A DNA stretch of 64,000 nucleotides from Zerene cesonia (taxonomy: Eukaryota > Arthropoda > Insecta > Lepidoptera > Pieridae). Each line of letters opens with the position of its first letter. Within the stretch, counting starts at the first letter, position 1. The stretch is from positions 5,022,001 through 5,086,000 of the forward strand of contig NC_052110.1 in assembly GCF_012273895.1 (NCBI RefSeq), in the 5' to 3' direction. Below the pieces are notes generated by a model, which saw nothing but the letters and a program-made list of their open reading frames with translations, made no database searches and had not been told where the DNA came from. This document shows positions 9,501 through 18,920 of this stretch, in pieces. The position numbers were made by a program, and so were the translations under genes.

Positions 9501-12214
9501 TAAAAGTTTAGATATAGATGATAATGAAAAAAATTGTCTTCAAAACCAGATAGTTTTTAACATATGTTTGATAACTACGCTGGCTGCATCTGAATTTAAC
9601 TATTTTGACTTTGTAATCTACCGCTATTTAGACCTTAAGCCAATATCACATGAATTTTGACCCAACCCACTTGTTTCAGTACTCCTCCTAGCGGTGGTAG
9701 TCCACAGGCGGCGAGCAGACGCGTGGGCGGAGAAGGAACTCGACGACATCAGAGAGAACATCATCGCCTATGAAGATGAAGGTGGTGGTGAAGGTGATGC
9801 GGGTTACGACCTGCATGTGCTGAGGCAGATGTATGACGGGCCTCCCCCGGAGACCGACGTCACGTTCATGCAAGCGCCTGGTAAGTTCTCGAATCCTTAC
9901 CCCGTTTCTTTTTCCTCACCCTTCCCAGTCCATTCCGTCTTTCCATCATCAATTATTTCCACCTTTACCACTTTAAAGCATTCGCATGTGCATTCAATAG
10001 TGGTGCCTCTGCGAATGTTGATGGGCGGTGGTAATCGCTTTCCATCAGGCGAACCACCAACTCAGTTACCCTCTGTTACATTAAAAAAGTTCTGGAACAT
10101 TCCAGAACGCTGATCATTGGGCATGTTATCGTTTGTGATATACGAATGATGACGTGATAATTAATTAAATAAGACAGTACTAATACATATAATGGCGGGT
10201 GAAAACAATTCCTGAATTCTAGGGCACTTTTTCTTTCCCTCGTATTATTTTAGCTTCAGCTATATTGTAACACTCTTTATAACTCTTCCCTCCTTCATTC
10301 CTTCTTTAGTGTTTTAGCTTCTGCTATATAACACTCTTCCGAAGAGTTCCACTTCCCTGTTCTAGATAAATAAAGATTTATTTCGATTCAGGTGTAGTAG
10401 GCGCCGCCCCAGATATATCAGGGTTCCTAGACGACAAGAAGTCAGTGCTGGACCGCGATCCGGACATCACTCCGTACGACGACGTGCGACACTACGCGTA
10501 CGAGGGCGACGGGAACACCAGCGGCTCGCTGTCCTCGCTCGCCAGCTGTGAGTATTTGCTTAGGTTCCCTAAGGATGGGTTCCCTAAGGTTCCCTAGGAT
10601 TTGGATATCTTTTTCTTTTTTTTTTTTGGACTTTCCTAATAGGATGAAACAAAATATGTTACATTTAAAATCATTTTTTAATGGTGTTATTGATAGACTT
10701 CCTTATGAGCAAAGAATATTAAACCTCGCATAAGCATATTACCACCGTATCAAAGTCCGCACTCTAACCTATATCGGCTAACGCAGCCTCAATGCTGTAG
10801 GTGTCACTTACTTTGGCCCGCCGCCCAGTGCACATGCCAAAATCGATTTATGTAAGTGTTTAAACAGTGTTGGCACGACTCAGACTTATTTCACACAGTC
10901 GGCTGCCGAGGTTTTTGGGGAATTAAACAGTGTGCTAATTAACTTTGGGGTATATCTCTTAAAAGCTTTAATATACTCCGCAAAAATTGGGAATTAATGT
11001 TTTAGACTCTTGCTCTTAAAGCTTAGTAAATACTTAATTTAGGAAAATGTTTAGATTTCACAGTCCGTGACCTAAAATGTTATTCATATTAAACAAAATG
11101 ATAAAAAAACACATCGAACGAAGCAAAATGGAAACAGCGAGCGTATTCGACAAACTCGAAGTGACTTTTAAACTTTTTATTAACTACTTCTCAATCATTA
11201 CTGTAATTGCCGCCATGTTTCAACTGCGTTCGTGTCGCTTCGATTTAATGAGCCGCATGACGCGTTATACGTAACGAATAATCGAGTTTATTTCCCCTGT
11301 TTAAAATACATTTTGATGGTGGCCGCACAACGTTCACGGATGATTGATGTAAATACACTATCCCTTTGTGGAAATACGTCAATCTTATTTACTTTGAAAT
11401 ATAATGGGCAGGTTGATATTTGAGCTATCTGGAATCGTATGCACGTTTTTGGCACTTGATTAGCTGGCTGGTTATTATATATTTACGGTAATGATAGTAT
11501 CATAATCATTGTATAAGTCACAAATTAACTTCATTTTAGTGTCTTTTTTAGACAGTAGTATAACCAATGTCAAAACTGTATATCAGCATAACAAATAAAA
11601 ATAAAAATCAGTTTATTTTCTCAAAGCGTCAATTTACAGATAAAAAGAAATAGCATATTATATTTCAACAATAAATTTAGCGACAGGCTGGTGCATAAAC
11701 TAGGTAACTGAATAACCCTCATTCATTGGACCACACTCTCAGTGCCTTTTTCCTTTTTTGTGAGAACAAATATTCAAAGGAGAAGATGGACAGTCCCGGA
11801 TTAAATCCGCTTAATAAATAGCTTTCACTACCACGCGACCTCTTATCCTTAACCTTGAGGTTAAAGTGAGATATCACATACTCGTATATCTCATTAATGA
11901 AACGTAGGAATACATTACTGATACAAGAAGTAAAAATGTGAATCATGATTTTATAACTTTATCTTATTTTATCTTGACACAAAATTCCATTATAACAAAT
12001 ATATATAATACTGCTTTTTCCCCTTTTTTCTCAAGTTGCACTGCATACTATAGAATTAATTATGTTTTACTAAAGCATCTAATTCCCCACAGGCACGGAC
12101 GACGAAGACCTTAAATTCAACTACCTATCAACATTTGGGCCTCGCTTCCGCAAGCTCGCCGACATGTACGGCGACTCGGACGACGAGCGGCCGCACGAGG
12201 AGTCCTGGTGCTAG
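379..12214 (+). CDS. shg: Classic cadherin, E-cadherin/shotgun type, 3' half of gene (8 exons)
   Basis: Homophilic calcium-dependent adhesion receptor of adherens junctions that links to actin through beta- and alpha-catenin. Coding exons are 379-595, 1962-2180, 7650-7874, 8331-8461, 9162-9297, 9680-9880, 10392-10547 and 12093-12214. All have GT/AG borders and compatible phases, giving 1407 nt, 468 residues and a TAG stop. In visible-fragment numbering: end of the cysteine-rich membrane-proximal domain (1-60), one EGF module (about 61-92), one laminin-G module (about 93-275), membrane span 297-317 followed by HRRR, a p120-catenin-type juxtamembrane core EDEGGGE (341-347), and a beta-catenin region with YAYEGDG, GSLSSLAS and FGPRFRKLADMYG (about 405-455). 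Insect N-cadherin carries further EGF/LamG modules; here LamG1 runs straight into the membrane span, which argues for shotgun. The cadherin repeats and start codon lie upstream of the window. Family is near certain, orthologue assignment likely. Confidence 0.88.
692..768 (+). repeat. 77-bp sequence repeated across the gap, left copy
   Basis: Positions 692-768 read identically to 1769-1845, from TATAAGAATAAC through AACAATGTATAAA. The copy abuts the gap exactly, so it is most likely the unmerged overlap of two contig ends. Confidence 0.95.
769..1768. other. Assembly gap (1000 N) in shg intron 1
   Basis: Exactly 1000 N, a placeholder length rather than a measured one. It lies between the exons ending at 595 and starting at 1962. 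The open frames that appear to cross it are artefacts. The 77 bases before and after it are identical. Confidence 0.99.
1769..1845 (+). repeat. 77-bp sequence repeated across the gap, right copy
   Basis: Identical to 692-768 and immediately after the last N. The true intron is probably contiguous here, with only one copy and no gap, making intron 1 about 1.08 kb shorter than drawn. Confidence 0.95.
1962..2180 (+). CDS. shg: shg exon: EGF end and LamG start
   Basis: Acceptor TTCCCTCCCAG ends at 1961 and donor GTAAAC begins at 2181. The frame gives KCECPEGWNGPHCEQ, the second half of an EGF module (CxCxxGWxGxxC), then the opening strands of a laminin-G domain (SIAFHGNGWAMYPPPP, SNSLIFYLGP). 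The exon is clearly richer in GC than its introns. It holds one copy of a 22-bp string that is repeated in the following intron at 2244-2265. Confidence 0.87.
2761..2844. repeat. Small fold-back element with 15-bp tandem repeats
   Basis: Perfect 9-bp inverted ends, TGGCACCGC (2761-2769) and GCGGTGCCA (2836-2844), enclose about 3.5 units of a 15-bp tandem repeat built on TTCGTAGCGGAC (GTAGC at 2772, 2787, 2802 and 2817). No target duplication is visible. It could be a tiny non-autonomous DNA element or a minisatellite. Confidence 0.6.
4512..4705 (+). mobile_element. Helitron-like non-autonomous element (family A)
   Basis: Starts TCCTATTATAAATGCGAAAG, has the internal block CTACTGAACCGATTGCAATG, a GC-rich stem CGCGGGTGAAACCGCGG near the 3' end and ends CTAA. 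A TC start, a 3' hairpin about ten bases from a CTRR end, no inverted ends and no target duplication are the Helitron hallmarks; lepidopteran Lep1-type elements look like this. Confidence 0.75.
5114..5285 (+). mobile_element. Fragment of 'AAGCTGAAGAG' repeat family (family E)
   Basis: Begins TACTAATATTATAAAGCTGA followed by a GTTTGTTTG run, then the block 'CTGGTCCGATTTG'. The same family recurs at 45229, 61165 (-), 54526 (-) and 63559. Its 5' end resembles that of family A, suggesting a related Helitron subfamily. Confidence 0.55.
5327..5497 (+). mobile_element. Helitron-like element (family A), shortened at the 5' end
   Basis: Matches family A from CACTTTCACGCAAAAACTAC to the CTAG end at 5494-5497. 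The 5' part is shortened and diverged, and the hairpin stem carries a substitution (CAGGTGAAACTACGG). Confidence 0.7.
7650..7874 (+). CDS. shg: shg exon: LamG core
   Basis: Acceptor GTTCCAG ends at 7649 and donor GTGAGT begins at 7875. The frame carries the middle of the laminin-G domain: LELVDGYPVLLINYGSG, then DGKPHLIEIDL and the paired cysteines of DRCKLSTC. An in-frame ATG at 7631 lies in the intron just before the acceptor and is not a start. Phase 1 in and out matches both neighbouring exons. Confidence 0.87.
7875..9161 (+). other. shg: shg introns 3 and 4
   Basis: Two introns, 7875-8330 and 8462-9161, around the 131-nt exon. AT-rich, with no recognised repeat. The 80-codon open frame at 8819-9061 is low-complexity and not supported. 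Confidence 0.6.
8331..8461 (+). CDS. shg: shg exon: LamG end
   Basis: Acceptor AATTTTAG ends at 8330 and donor GTAAGT begins at 8462. This 131-nt exon encodes the close of the laminin-G domain, APLQLGGVSVDLEDL and FMGCISNFTYNDY, the usual 'GCI.N..YN' end of LamG. It is too short for simple reading-frame searches and was recognised by splice sites and frame continuity. It leaves the frame in phase 0. Confidence 0.85.
9162..9297 (+). CDS. shg: shg exon: juxtamembrane stalk and first half of membrane span
   Basis: Acceptor TTTTCCAATAG ends at 9161 and donor GTAAGT starts at 9298. It encodes the last extracellular stretch, including DPGCQKSVFTAVTFG, then FLVAILVCIAILV, the outer half of the membrane helix. 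The exon ends one base into an Ile codon. Confidence 0.85.
9298..9679 (+). other. shg: shg intron 5 with decayed repeat
   Basis: Around 9365-9490 it contains degenerate blocks (CCGTTTCAACCGCGTACT, TGGGATAAAAACC, TACCAAATTTCGTTCAAATC) like the conserved pieces of the Helitron-like families, too decayed to delimit. Confidence 0.4.
9680..9880 (+). CDS. shg: shg exon: second half of membrane span and p120-catenin site
   Basis: Acceptor TTGTTTCAG ends at 9679 and donor GTAAGT begins at 9881. The frame completes the helix (LLLAVVV), gives a positively charged stop-transfer HRRR, then ELDDIRENIIAYEDEGGGEGD. The EDEGGGE core is the conserved juxtamembrane p120-catenin binding element of classic cadherins. 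Transcription would continue straight into a dispersed repeat that begins close to the donor site. Confidence 0.88.
9890..10085 (+). repeat. Lepidopteran 'GGGCGGTGGTAAT' repeat (family D) in shg intron 6
   Basis: A pyrimidine-rich CCCTTCCCAGTCCATTCC stretch is followed by GATGGGCGGTGGTAATCGC, then CCATCAGGCGAACCACCAAC, ending near an A-run. The same module recurs at 51690-51850 and, diverged, at 30715-30800, 32510-32710, 33395-33490 and 25640-25760. It begins within about ten bases of the exon 6 donor. Confidence 0.6.
10392..10547 (+). CDS. shg: shg exon: beta-catenin binding region, part 1
   Basis: Acceptor CGATTCAG ends at 10391 and donor GTGAGT begins at 10548. It encodes DISGFLDDKKSVLDRDPD, PYDDVRHYAYEGDG and SGSLSSLAS. 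The YAYEGDG...GSLSSLAS block is the phosphorylatable serine-rich part of the beta-catenin/Armadillo binding site in known family members. It ends one base into a Cys codon. Confidence 0.88.
10548..12092 (+). other. shg: shg intron 7
   Basis: A 1.5-kb AT-rich intron. Near its start GGTTCCCTA occurs three times (10563, 10578, 10588). Nothing else recognisable; the open frames at 11077-11423 and 11719-11946 (-) have no coding signs. Confidence 0.6.
12093..12214 (+). CDS. shg: shg terminal coding exon
   Basis: Acceptor TTCCCCACAG ends at 12092. The frame encodes TDDEDLKFNYLSTFGPRFRK, then LADMYGDSDDERPHEESWC and a TAG stop at 12212-12214. The FGPRFRKLADMYG block is the C-terminal half of the beta-catenin site and is a near-universal signature of classic cadherin tails. 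Confidence 0.9.
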
Positions 12215-13250
12215 CACCACGCCTGGCTCGTGTAGCCGCACCGTGTCACCTTCCTGTAGTCACTTCGTGACACTTGGTGACAACTCGCGAGTCCTTGTGA
12301 CACGTTGTGAGCCCTTGTGACATTTAGTGACATCGCGCGAGTCCCTGTGACATGTTGTGAGCCTGTGACGCTGTGACTCGCACGTGACTGTACCGCGTTT
12401 GACCCGTGCCTATGTGTCCCCACCGGATGACGCCTGTGATATCGTCACATGCTGTTCGCCGTTACGGTGGGCAGGTGGAAAAATGTTGCATAAATCAATG
12501 AACATGCGGGTAGTTTTTTATTTAGACGGAAATGATGTATTTGTAAACAAGCTTACTGTACGTTATAAGGATAGTGCAAATTCATTAAAATATAACGTAG
12601 TGTATTTTCAGCGTGTCTATCCACACCCTTTGTCAGTCGCTTATAAGAAATTGCGGATAAATTTATCGAAACGCCGGTTTCCTAGTGAGTATAATATTTT
12701 GTTGGAAAGCGGCATTTTATGTGGCATTTTTCGAAAGCAAATGTTAATATGTTTTAAGAAATGACTGATTTGTATCGTTGTTTAGGCATCGTTGTAGATA
12801 CGCCTAAATTATTTCTTGTATGTAATTTTTATATATAACAAAATAAGGACATTACTTCTAACTATGCTAGCGTTAAGGATACTGTATGTACTGCAATTTT
12901 TTGTATGGTTGTAAATTATTCGGAAAAACGTAGTTTCTCGTATAGTATTATGGTTTAGCAGCATTTATGACAGATAGCAATATGGATTAATGATTAAGTG
13001 CCATTATTTTCGATAAATATGTATTGTTTCCTAAAATTTCCTATCACTTTTGATTCTTTTTAGAGAAATTATTGCCAAAAATTGGTTAAAATCCCGCCCA
13101 TTTCGTGGTTTCTTTTTTTAACTTTAGTTTTAAGTTTTTTTTTTTACTTTTTTATGTTAATGACTTTGTCAAGCGTTGTTTATACAATTGATTTGTAACG
13201 ATATCGTCCAATTATTGATATGGTGCATTTGAAATAAAAGTTTTAAATTG
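12215..13250 (+). other. shg: Probable 3'UTR of shg
   Basis: The sequence after the stop codon opens with a GTGA-rich repeat tract. AATAAA polyadenylation signals occur at 13233-13238 and 13587-13592, with another at 15437-15442. The first is a reasonable end, but the real cleavage site cannot be decided from sequence. A 126-codon open frame at 12384-12764 inside it shows no recognisable protein. Confidence 0.5.
12261..12368 (+). repeat. 10-bp-periodic GTGA repeat in the shg 3'UTR
   Basis: From 12261 the sequence divides into 10-mers that mostly end in GTGA or GCGA (for example CACTTCGTGA, CACTTGGTGA, CATTTAGTGA). Above this lies a 50-bp unit: 12271-12320 is repeated, with substitutions, at 12321 to about 12368, both with the block order xGTGA, GCGA, GTCCxTGTGA, CAxGTTGTGA. 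It starts 47 nt after the stop codon. Confidence 0.8.
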
Positions 13251-13615
13251 AAATTTTAGTTTCTTGTTATGGAAACCTTCACGTCTAGTGTTCATGTTTC
13301 GAGAGACACAAAATTATGAAACAACACAACATAGATTTAGTGATCCGCATTAGGGCTAATTGTAAATATGTATATTGCATTCTTGTTCTTACTTTAAGTA
13401 ATTTTTATATGACTAATGTAAGGCGATTGTACAAGGTGTCTTATTATTATGCATATCAACGAATTGTATGAACTAACCGTAGTCTTATATCCCTACATTA
13501 TAAACATCTCTTGGTGTCTATGATATCCATTACCATAAAATATACGTGAAATGCGTTGTTATTCATTCTAACCTTTAATACAAATGAATAAAACATATTT
13601 TCGCATGTATAATTT

Positions 13616-16215
13616 TATTATTGCTTGCTGACGAAACTGCAAACAGTCGAATAATTTAGCGTATTTATTTAACCTACGTACGCCCTTTCAAATCTGTACA
13701 CGACGTTGGTACAGAAAATACAGTTCTTTCGTGTAATAGAAAAATCATCCAAGTCGAAGCAAACCTACTTCTCATAGACTTTTCTCGCCGACTGTACTTA
13801 CGCCTCTAATTAAACATTTGGGTCATAGCTTTGCGCCATTAATCTTTTTGATTTATTATGTCGACAAAGACTCGTATGGGCTCTAACAGCCATAAGTATT
13901 ATTAAGCACTGATTAACACGTCCATAAGCTTCATTTTTAAATCTCATCTAGATTTTCACGTATCAAACATTTTCCAGTGACTGTTTTCAATATTTTTCTA
14001 GAAAATGTTTTGTCCATATTTATTGTGATTATTTTGTTCGCAATTGGATTTACGTTTTTCTTTTCGCAAATTTGGCGCCTAATTTGACATTGACAGCTTG
14101 AAATGTCATAGACATTATTTTTACACTGTAGTAAAAACGATCTCGTATGTCAACTTACGTACCATAAATTATTATATTTTAATTACTAGTTCTTAGTAAC
14201 TGCAGCAGCTATTGGCAGCTTCTTTTGTATTTTTTTATTAGTATCCAATATTTTGCGTACAAATAGTTTAAGTATCAAATTTAAAAGCGAGAGCCGTTTG
14301 TAGTTTAAGTAAATATAAGTATAAAGTGTTTCTAATTTCTACATTCCATAAAGAGCAAATTCATTACTGTTGATGTATTTTACTAATATTAATATCGGAT
14401 CAATTATTCGTACTTAGAAGCCGATGGTATGTGTACAATTACATAATCGTTATTGTGATGGAAACCACTGCCATGAGAATTTTTAGAATAAATTATAATA
14501 CTTTATGATCTCTTATATCACTAAACCATTTTTGAAAAAATGTAGTAAGTAATTATGTAATTAATAAATAACGGCCTCAATCCTTTCTATAATTTTAATC
14601 CATAATATTTGTTGATAATTAAAATTTATGTTTTCTTATATAATTTAATCGTCCACTTTAGAGAAAATAATAATGAGATCATAGAGTATAAATAACGTAA
14701 TGGTTTAAGTGAAGTACCTAAGTGTGTTTGTATTTTAAGTCTATGCGATTGCGTGTTGATGTATTGTCTATGAAACATTTATAATAAGTATATTATGCAG
14801 TAATTTGTACATAATTATTGCGAATGTAGATAGAATAAATTGTTTTTGGTTACACGGATATATTTATACTAGCTTTTTTTAGCAACATTGCCTTAACTAG
14901 TTGTTGTCTTGGATAATAGTTTTTTTTAGATTATTTGTGTGAACTTCCAAGCATTTGAAAGTCATAAATATTCACTCGGTAAATCTTGCTTTGTGCGGCG
15001 CGACGAGCCGAGAGGTCGAGATGTTAGCGCGGCTCTTTGCGAGATTGTTATGAAAATTAGACTTTTAAAAGTGGATTCTTTGAATTGGTTAGGTTTTTCA
15101 AGTGTTATCTTTACTGAAATTTAATAAAAATTAGATTTTTGCGATAATTTTTATTTGACTTAAATAGACATTTATAGTTTATTATACTGCATTATCTATG
15201 ATCACAAATTATTGTAGTTAGAACCTTTATAATCTGTGTAATCAAAAGTAAATGGAACAGATGGGATCGAATGTGTGTAAAAGCAAGCCTGTAAAAGAAA
15301 GAAGTATTTAATGCGTAGGTTTAAACAGAAAGATGAGTCCGACTGAAGATTGTCATATTAACTATATAAAATAGCGTAAGGACCTATAATTTTTAAATTG
15401 TTTATATAGAAATAAAAATATTCAATTCAGCATTGGAATAAAGTGATGAAATTGAAGTTTGTTTTTATTTTACCGCTTACCTCGGATAAACAGAACTAAA
15501 CTGTTCTCATAGAATAATCGCAAGCGACAGAGCGCCGGCAATTATTTATCTGTGGCTAAAATATGAAAATTAACTTTATATTTGAGCTACAATAGCGTAA
15601 TTTGGTCCCGAATCGCGACGGTAGCACAATGCAATAGCGTAAATGGGTAAACCGCACAACAAAACTAAAATTTGAGTAAACTAAGTAGTTTGAAAGCAAC
15701 GGCCCTAAAGTTTATAGCATTACAGCCAGCGGCCAGCGTTGAAATATTGTCAGTTCAGTCTGTTAATACAATATAAGCGTTTGATTTGAAACGGCTTGTT
15801 GGCAATTCTAGAATCGTTCATTTTAATCGCACATGCTATAAATTTGAGAAATTTTATTTAATTTAATATAATCTATTTCTAGTAATAGTTCAATATATAA
15901 ATAATGAATATGTGTATCCTTTCAATGTAGATTGTTTGTATATTTTAATGGTTCAAAGTTTTCGTCGAAACTATAATAATAATAAATGAACGTGATCCAT
16001 TACCCATTAGCTAATAGGCCTTAAATGTTGCTTTTTATTACAATTCACAATATGTTTGTTGAAAGTTTTCATTGATTCGTATTGTTACGTTTTTTCTCTC
16101 CATATGAATCTTCTTTGTGCTTTGACAAAAACGTTAAAAAAAATCCGAATTAGTCGAGCCGTTTTTGACTTTGTACGCTTGGCAACACATGAGCCCCTTC
16201 ATTTTTATTTATCTA
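13616..16215. other. Intergenic sequence downstream of shg
   Basis: AT-rich. AATAAA occurs at 15437-15442 and could mark a longer shg 3' end. Otherwise no gene, RNA or recognised repeat. Confidence 0.5.
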
Positions 16216-16384
16216 CTAGCTGCACCCGGCAAACGCTGTTCTGCCTTACTCTTATCAATTAGGGGTATGAAAAATAGATGTTGGCCGATTCTCATAGATA
16301 CCGGATAAGCACAAAAAAATTCGGTCAAGCCGTTTCGGAGGAGTATGGCAACGAAAACTGTGACACAAGAATTTCATATATTAG
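16216..16384 (-). mobile_element. Helitron-like element, 'CCGAAACGG' family (family G)
   Basis: On the + strand it begins CTAG-CTGCACCCGGCAAACG and contains GTCAAGCCGTTTCGGAGGAG. Family members at 62118-62291 and 62298-62472 are in the opposite orientation and end ...GTCAGCTAG. No terminal inverted repeat is visible. Confidence 0.6.
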
Positions 16385-16534
16385 ATACTGATATTGTAAA
16401 GAAGTAAGTATATAAGTTTGTTTGTAATGTTATACAGAAACTACTGGAAATTGTTTCACCATTAGAAAGCTGCAAATCCACTGAGAGATATAGGCTTTAT
16501 ATGTACTACGGGTGACGCCGGGGCGAACAGCTAA
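16385..16534 (+). mobile_element. Helitron-like fragment abutting the previous copy
   Basis: Ends with GACGCCGGGGCGAACAGCTAA, a GC-rich stretch followed by CTRR. It abuts family G in the opposite orientation, so the pair meets 5' end to 5' end. Confidence 0.45.
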
Positions 16535-17684
16535 TATATATATAATAATATACCAAACTACGTATATGCAGGTGAGATGTTGTAAATTCATCTGTTGTCG
16601 GTAAAAACTAGTGAAAAGATGGTGCTATGCTCCTTAAACATTAACAGAACCAGCAGCCCATACAAAATAATATGATCAACTCTTAATAATGCGATATGGT
16701 ATCTCCTTTAAATATTCAGATTTCACACAATGCAATAAGTACAATCACTACCATATTCTGGACTATAGAAATAAGAAAGCATTTATTATTTATTAACCTT
16801 TACCTCCATGCCGATACTCAATGACTGGTGCCAATATAGTGGTCTACAAAAAATTACCTGGTAAAAACCCCGGTAAAGACTGCGAAAACTCGATCACGCA
16901 AAGCATAAAAGACTTGCCTGTACAAAATATAGCACATTGACAGTACCGTTCTGATTTGGATAGGGAAGTAACATAGACAAAAAACAAGAATTAAAGAAAA
17001 TCTCCCTTGTAGACATGTGATATGAATCTACCCTATAAGTTTCCATGGTCCCTACACCACCTAAATCTGGTACATTTAGTGTCACTGATCATACCAATGC
17101 GGTCGTCGCATATTGGGCTTCAATAACAAACTAACTGGACGCATAACTCGTTGTTTATATCGCAATAAAACATTGCGTCTAGACTAACTTATTTAGGTTT
17201 CAATTCTAATGTTAATTCCTGTCGTCTTGGCAGCGTTTACTTATAAATCTCGTCTCCACGAGCAAAAACTAGCTAAGGGAATTTAATAAATATCTTCTCA
17301 ATTACACGAATAGGTTGCATTCACATAAATTGTTCTTGAGAAATATTTTGAATACGAAATGAAATGGCCTCAAAAAATACATGTACGCCTGATATGAAGG
17401 TATTTGCTAATATTTTATATATTACCCTCACTAAATAATAGAGCGCATTTAACATTGAACATTATTAATTTGGGTATAATTTAATAAAACTCCCAACACG
17501 CAACCAAAGCAACGTATGAAGTATCGATAAATTATATTCCCTTTCGACGTTTAAGCATCGAGCGGTACCTAAACAATTTTCCTACCCTCATCCCTTTTAA
17601 AAAGTAATCGTCCCACGCGCCATCGCCGCGTGAATAATTCACTTTCATCGACATCAATCGTTGGGATGTCTGGACATGTGTTAC

Positions 17685-17743
17685 ATTCGTTCTCTCAGCA
17701 ATTTGCGTCGGAGCAGATTGTAGTTCAGTGTAGTAAATATGCG
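17685..17743 (+). promoter_or_regulatory. Possible transcription start and mini first exon
   Basis: A locally GC-richer stretch holds the initiator-like GTTCAGTGTAG (17723-17733), then ATG at 17739 and, two bases later, a strong donor GTAAGT at 17744. Insect genes with a very short first coding exon look like this, but no downstream exon was found on the + strand. Weak evidence. Confidence 0.2.
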
Positions 17744-17840
17744 GTAAGTTTTTCTATATGTATATTATTGGCCTTATCTTTCAAAGAGGGCTTAACTAAC
17801 TAACTAAACTTAATTAGATTAAGAACCCTATGATTCCGAT

Positions 17841-18144
17841 TCATCATCATCAGCCCATATATGTTCCCACTGCTGGGACACAGGCCTCCTATGAGGGTTC
17901 AAGCCATAATCCACCACGCTGGCCAAGTGTGGGTTGGCAGATGTCACATGCCGTCGAACTTTTGATTCTTGGACATGCCGGTTTCCTCACGATGTTTTCC
18001 TTCACCGTTTTGAGCAGTGGCGATGTTATTCACATGTGCAGATAAATTGAAAAATCAATTTATTTCCTGCACACTCCGCCCGGTCTCGAACCCCGACTTA
18101 TCGATTTTGAAGTCCGAGGTTCTCACCACTGAGCCACCACTGCT
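17841..18144 (-). mobile_element. tRNA-derived SINE (family B), full length
   Basis: Read on the - strand: AGCAGTGGTGGCTCAGTGG (box A), GGTTCGAGACC (box B), a body with AACATCGTGAGGAAACCGGC, then CTCATAGGAGGCCTGTGTCC and a (GAT)n tail. Box A and B at tRNA spacing mark a polymerase III SINE. The + strand open frame over it is spurious. Confidence 0.85.
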
Positions 18145-18680
18145 TCTTATATTCCCTTTCTTTGATTCCGATTTATATTCTGATTTTGAACCGGTATGAT
18201 TTTGTGATTGTTAGGACTAGCTTGAACCAAATAAAAACGTGAAAGCAACGACTCAATGTTAATGGAACTAACTGTATTAAATATCAAGGTATCTGCATAA
18301 GAAGTGTCTTTAAAACTTTCTCAGTTGTTTATTACCAAGAGGGTGCTATTTTGCGCAATGATCTGTGAAAATTACCGTACTCCACTTCTCTGTGGATTTG
18401 GTCAAAATTGGATCGGTGCCAGCAGCCTTATTCCATGAGAAATGATTTTTTTTGTGATTCACTCGGTTGGTATTGCGGGGCTTGTAAGATTTTAAAATCC
18501 ATTAGCCTTCCGGAATTAGGCACCTCGTGCTGAGATGGAAATTGGTTTCCCAGATTATAATGAATTCCATTCTTTTTTGTAAAATGACAGTTATTATTTA
18601 AATTTGTTTGAAGTTTTAAATGAGGATTTGGATGGAATGATTTGAACTTTATGAAACTTAGTATATCGTCTATAAACATC

Positions 18681-18753
18681 AAGCTGCGTCCCGCGGTTTC
18701 AACCTACTAAGTCGGTATCCCAATATTCCTATTGGGTTAAAAAGTTGCCAGTA

Positions 18754-18792
<39 letters not shown>

Positions 18793-18920
18793 ATATTATT
18801 CCAATTGTCCAGCTTCCTACATGCCAAATTTCATTGCAATCGGTTTAGTAGTTATTGAGTGAAACAGTAACAAACACACACACATCCGTACAAACTTTCG
18901 CATTTAAGATATTACTAGGA
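18681..18920 (-). mobile_element. Helitron-like element (family A) with inserted (AAAT)n
   Basis: The reverse strand matches family A from TCCTAGTAATATC to the CCGCGG stem. An expanded AAAT microsatellite (about 18757-18796) sits inside, and the CTAG end is lost. A second TCCTA unit lies just outside at its 5' end. Confidence 0.7.

Noticed and set aside
9694..10113. 139-codon frame as a separate gene
   Set aside because: Its first part is shg exon 6 and the remainder is intron and repeat sequence after a strong GTAAGT donor.
12384..12764. 126-codon frame in the shg 3'UTR
   Set aside because: No recognisable domain, no splice context, lies directly after the stop codon; likely chance.
15470..15555. 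Reverse-strand exon ending in a GTAAGC donor
   Set aside because: Every frame has early stops and the acceptor is unconvincing.
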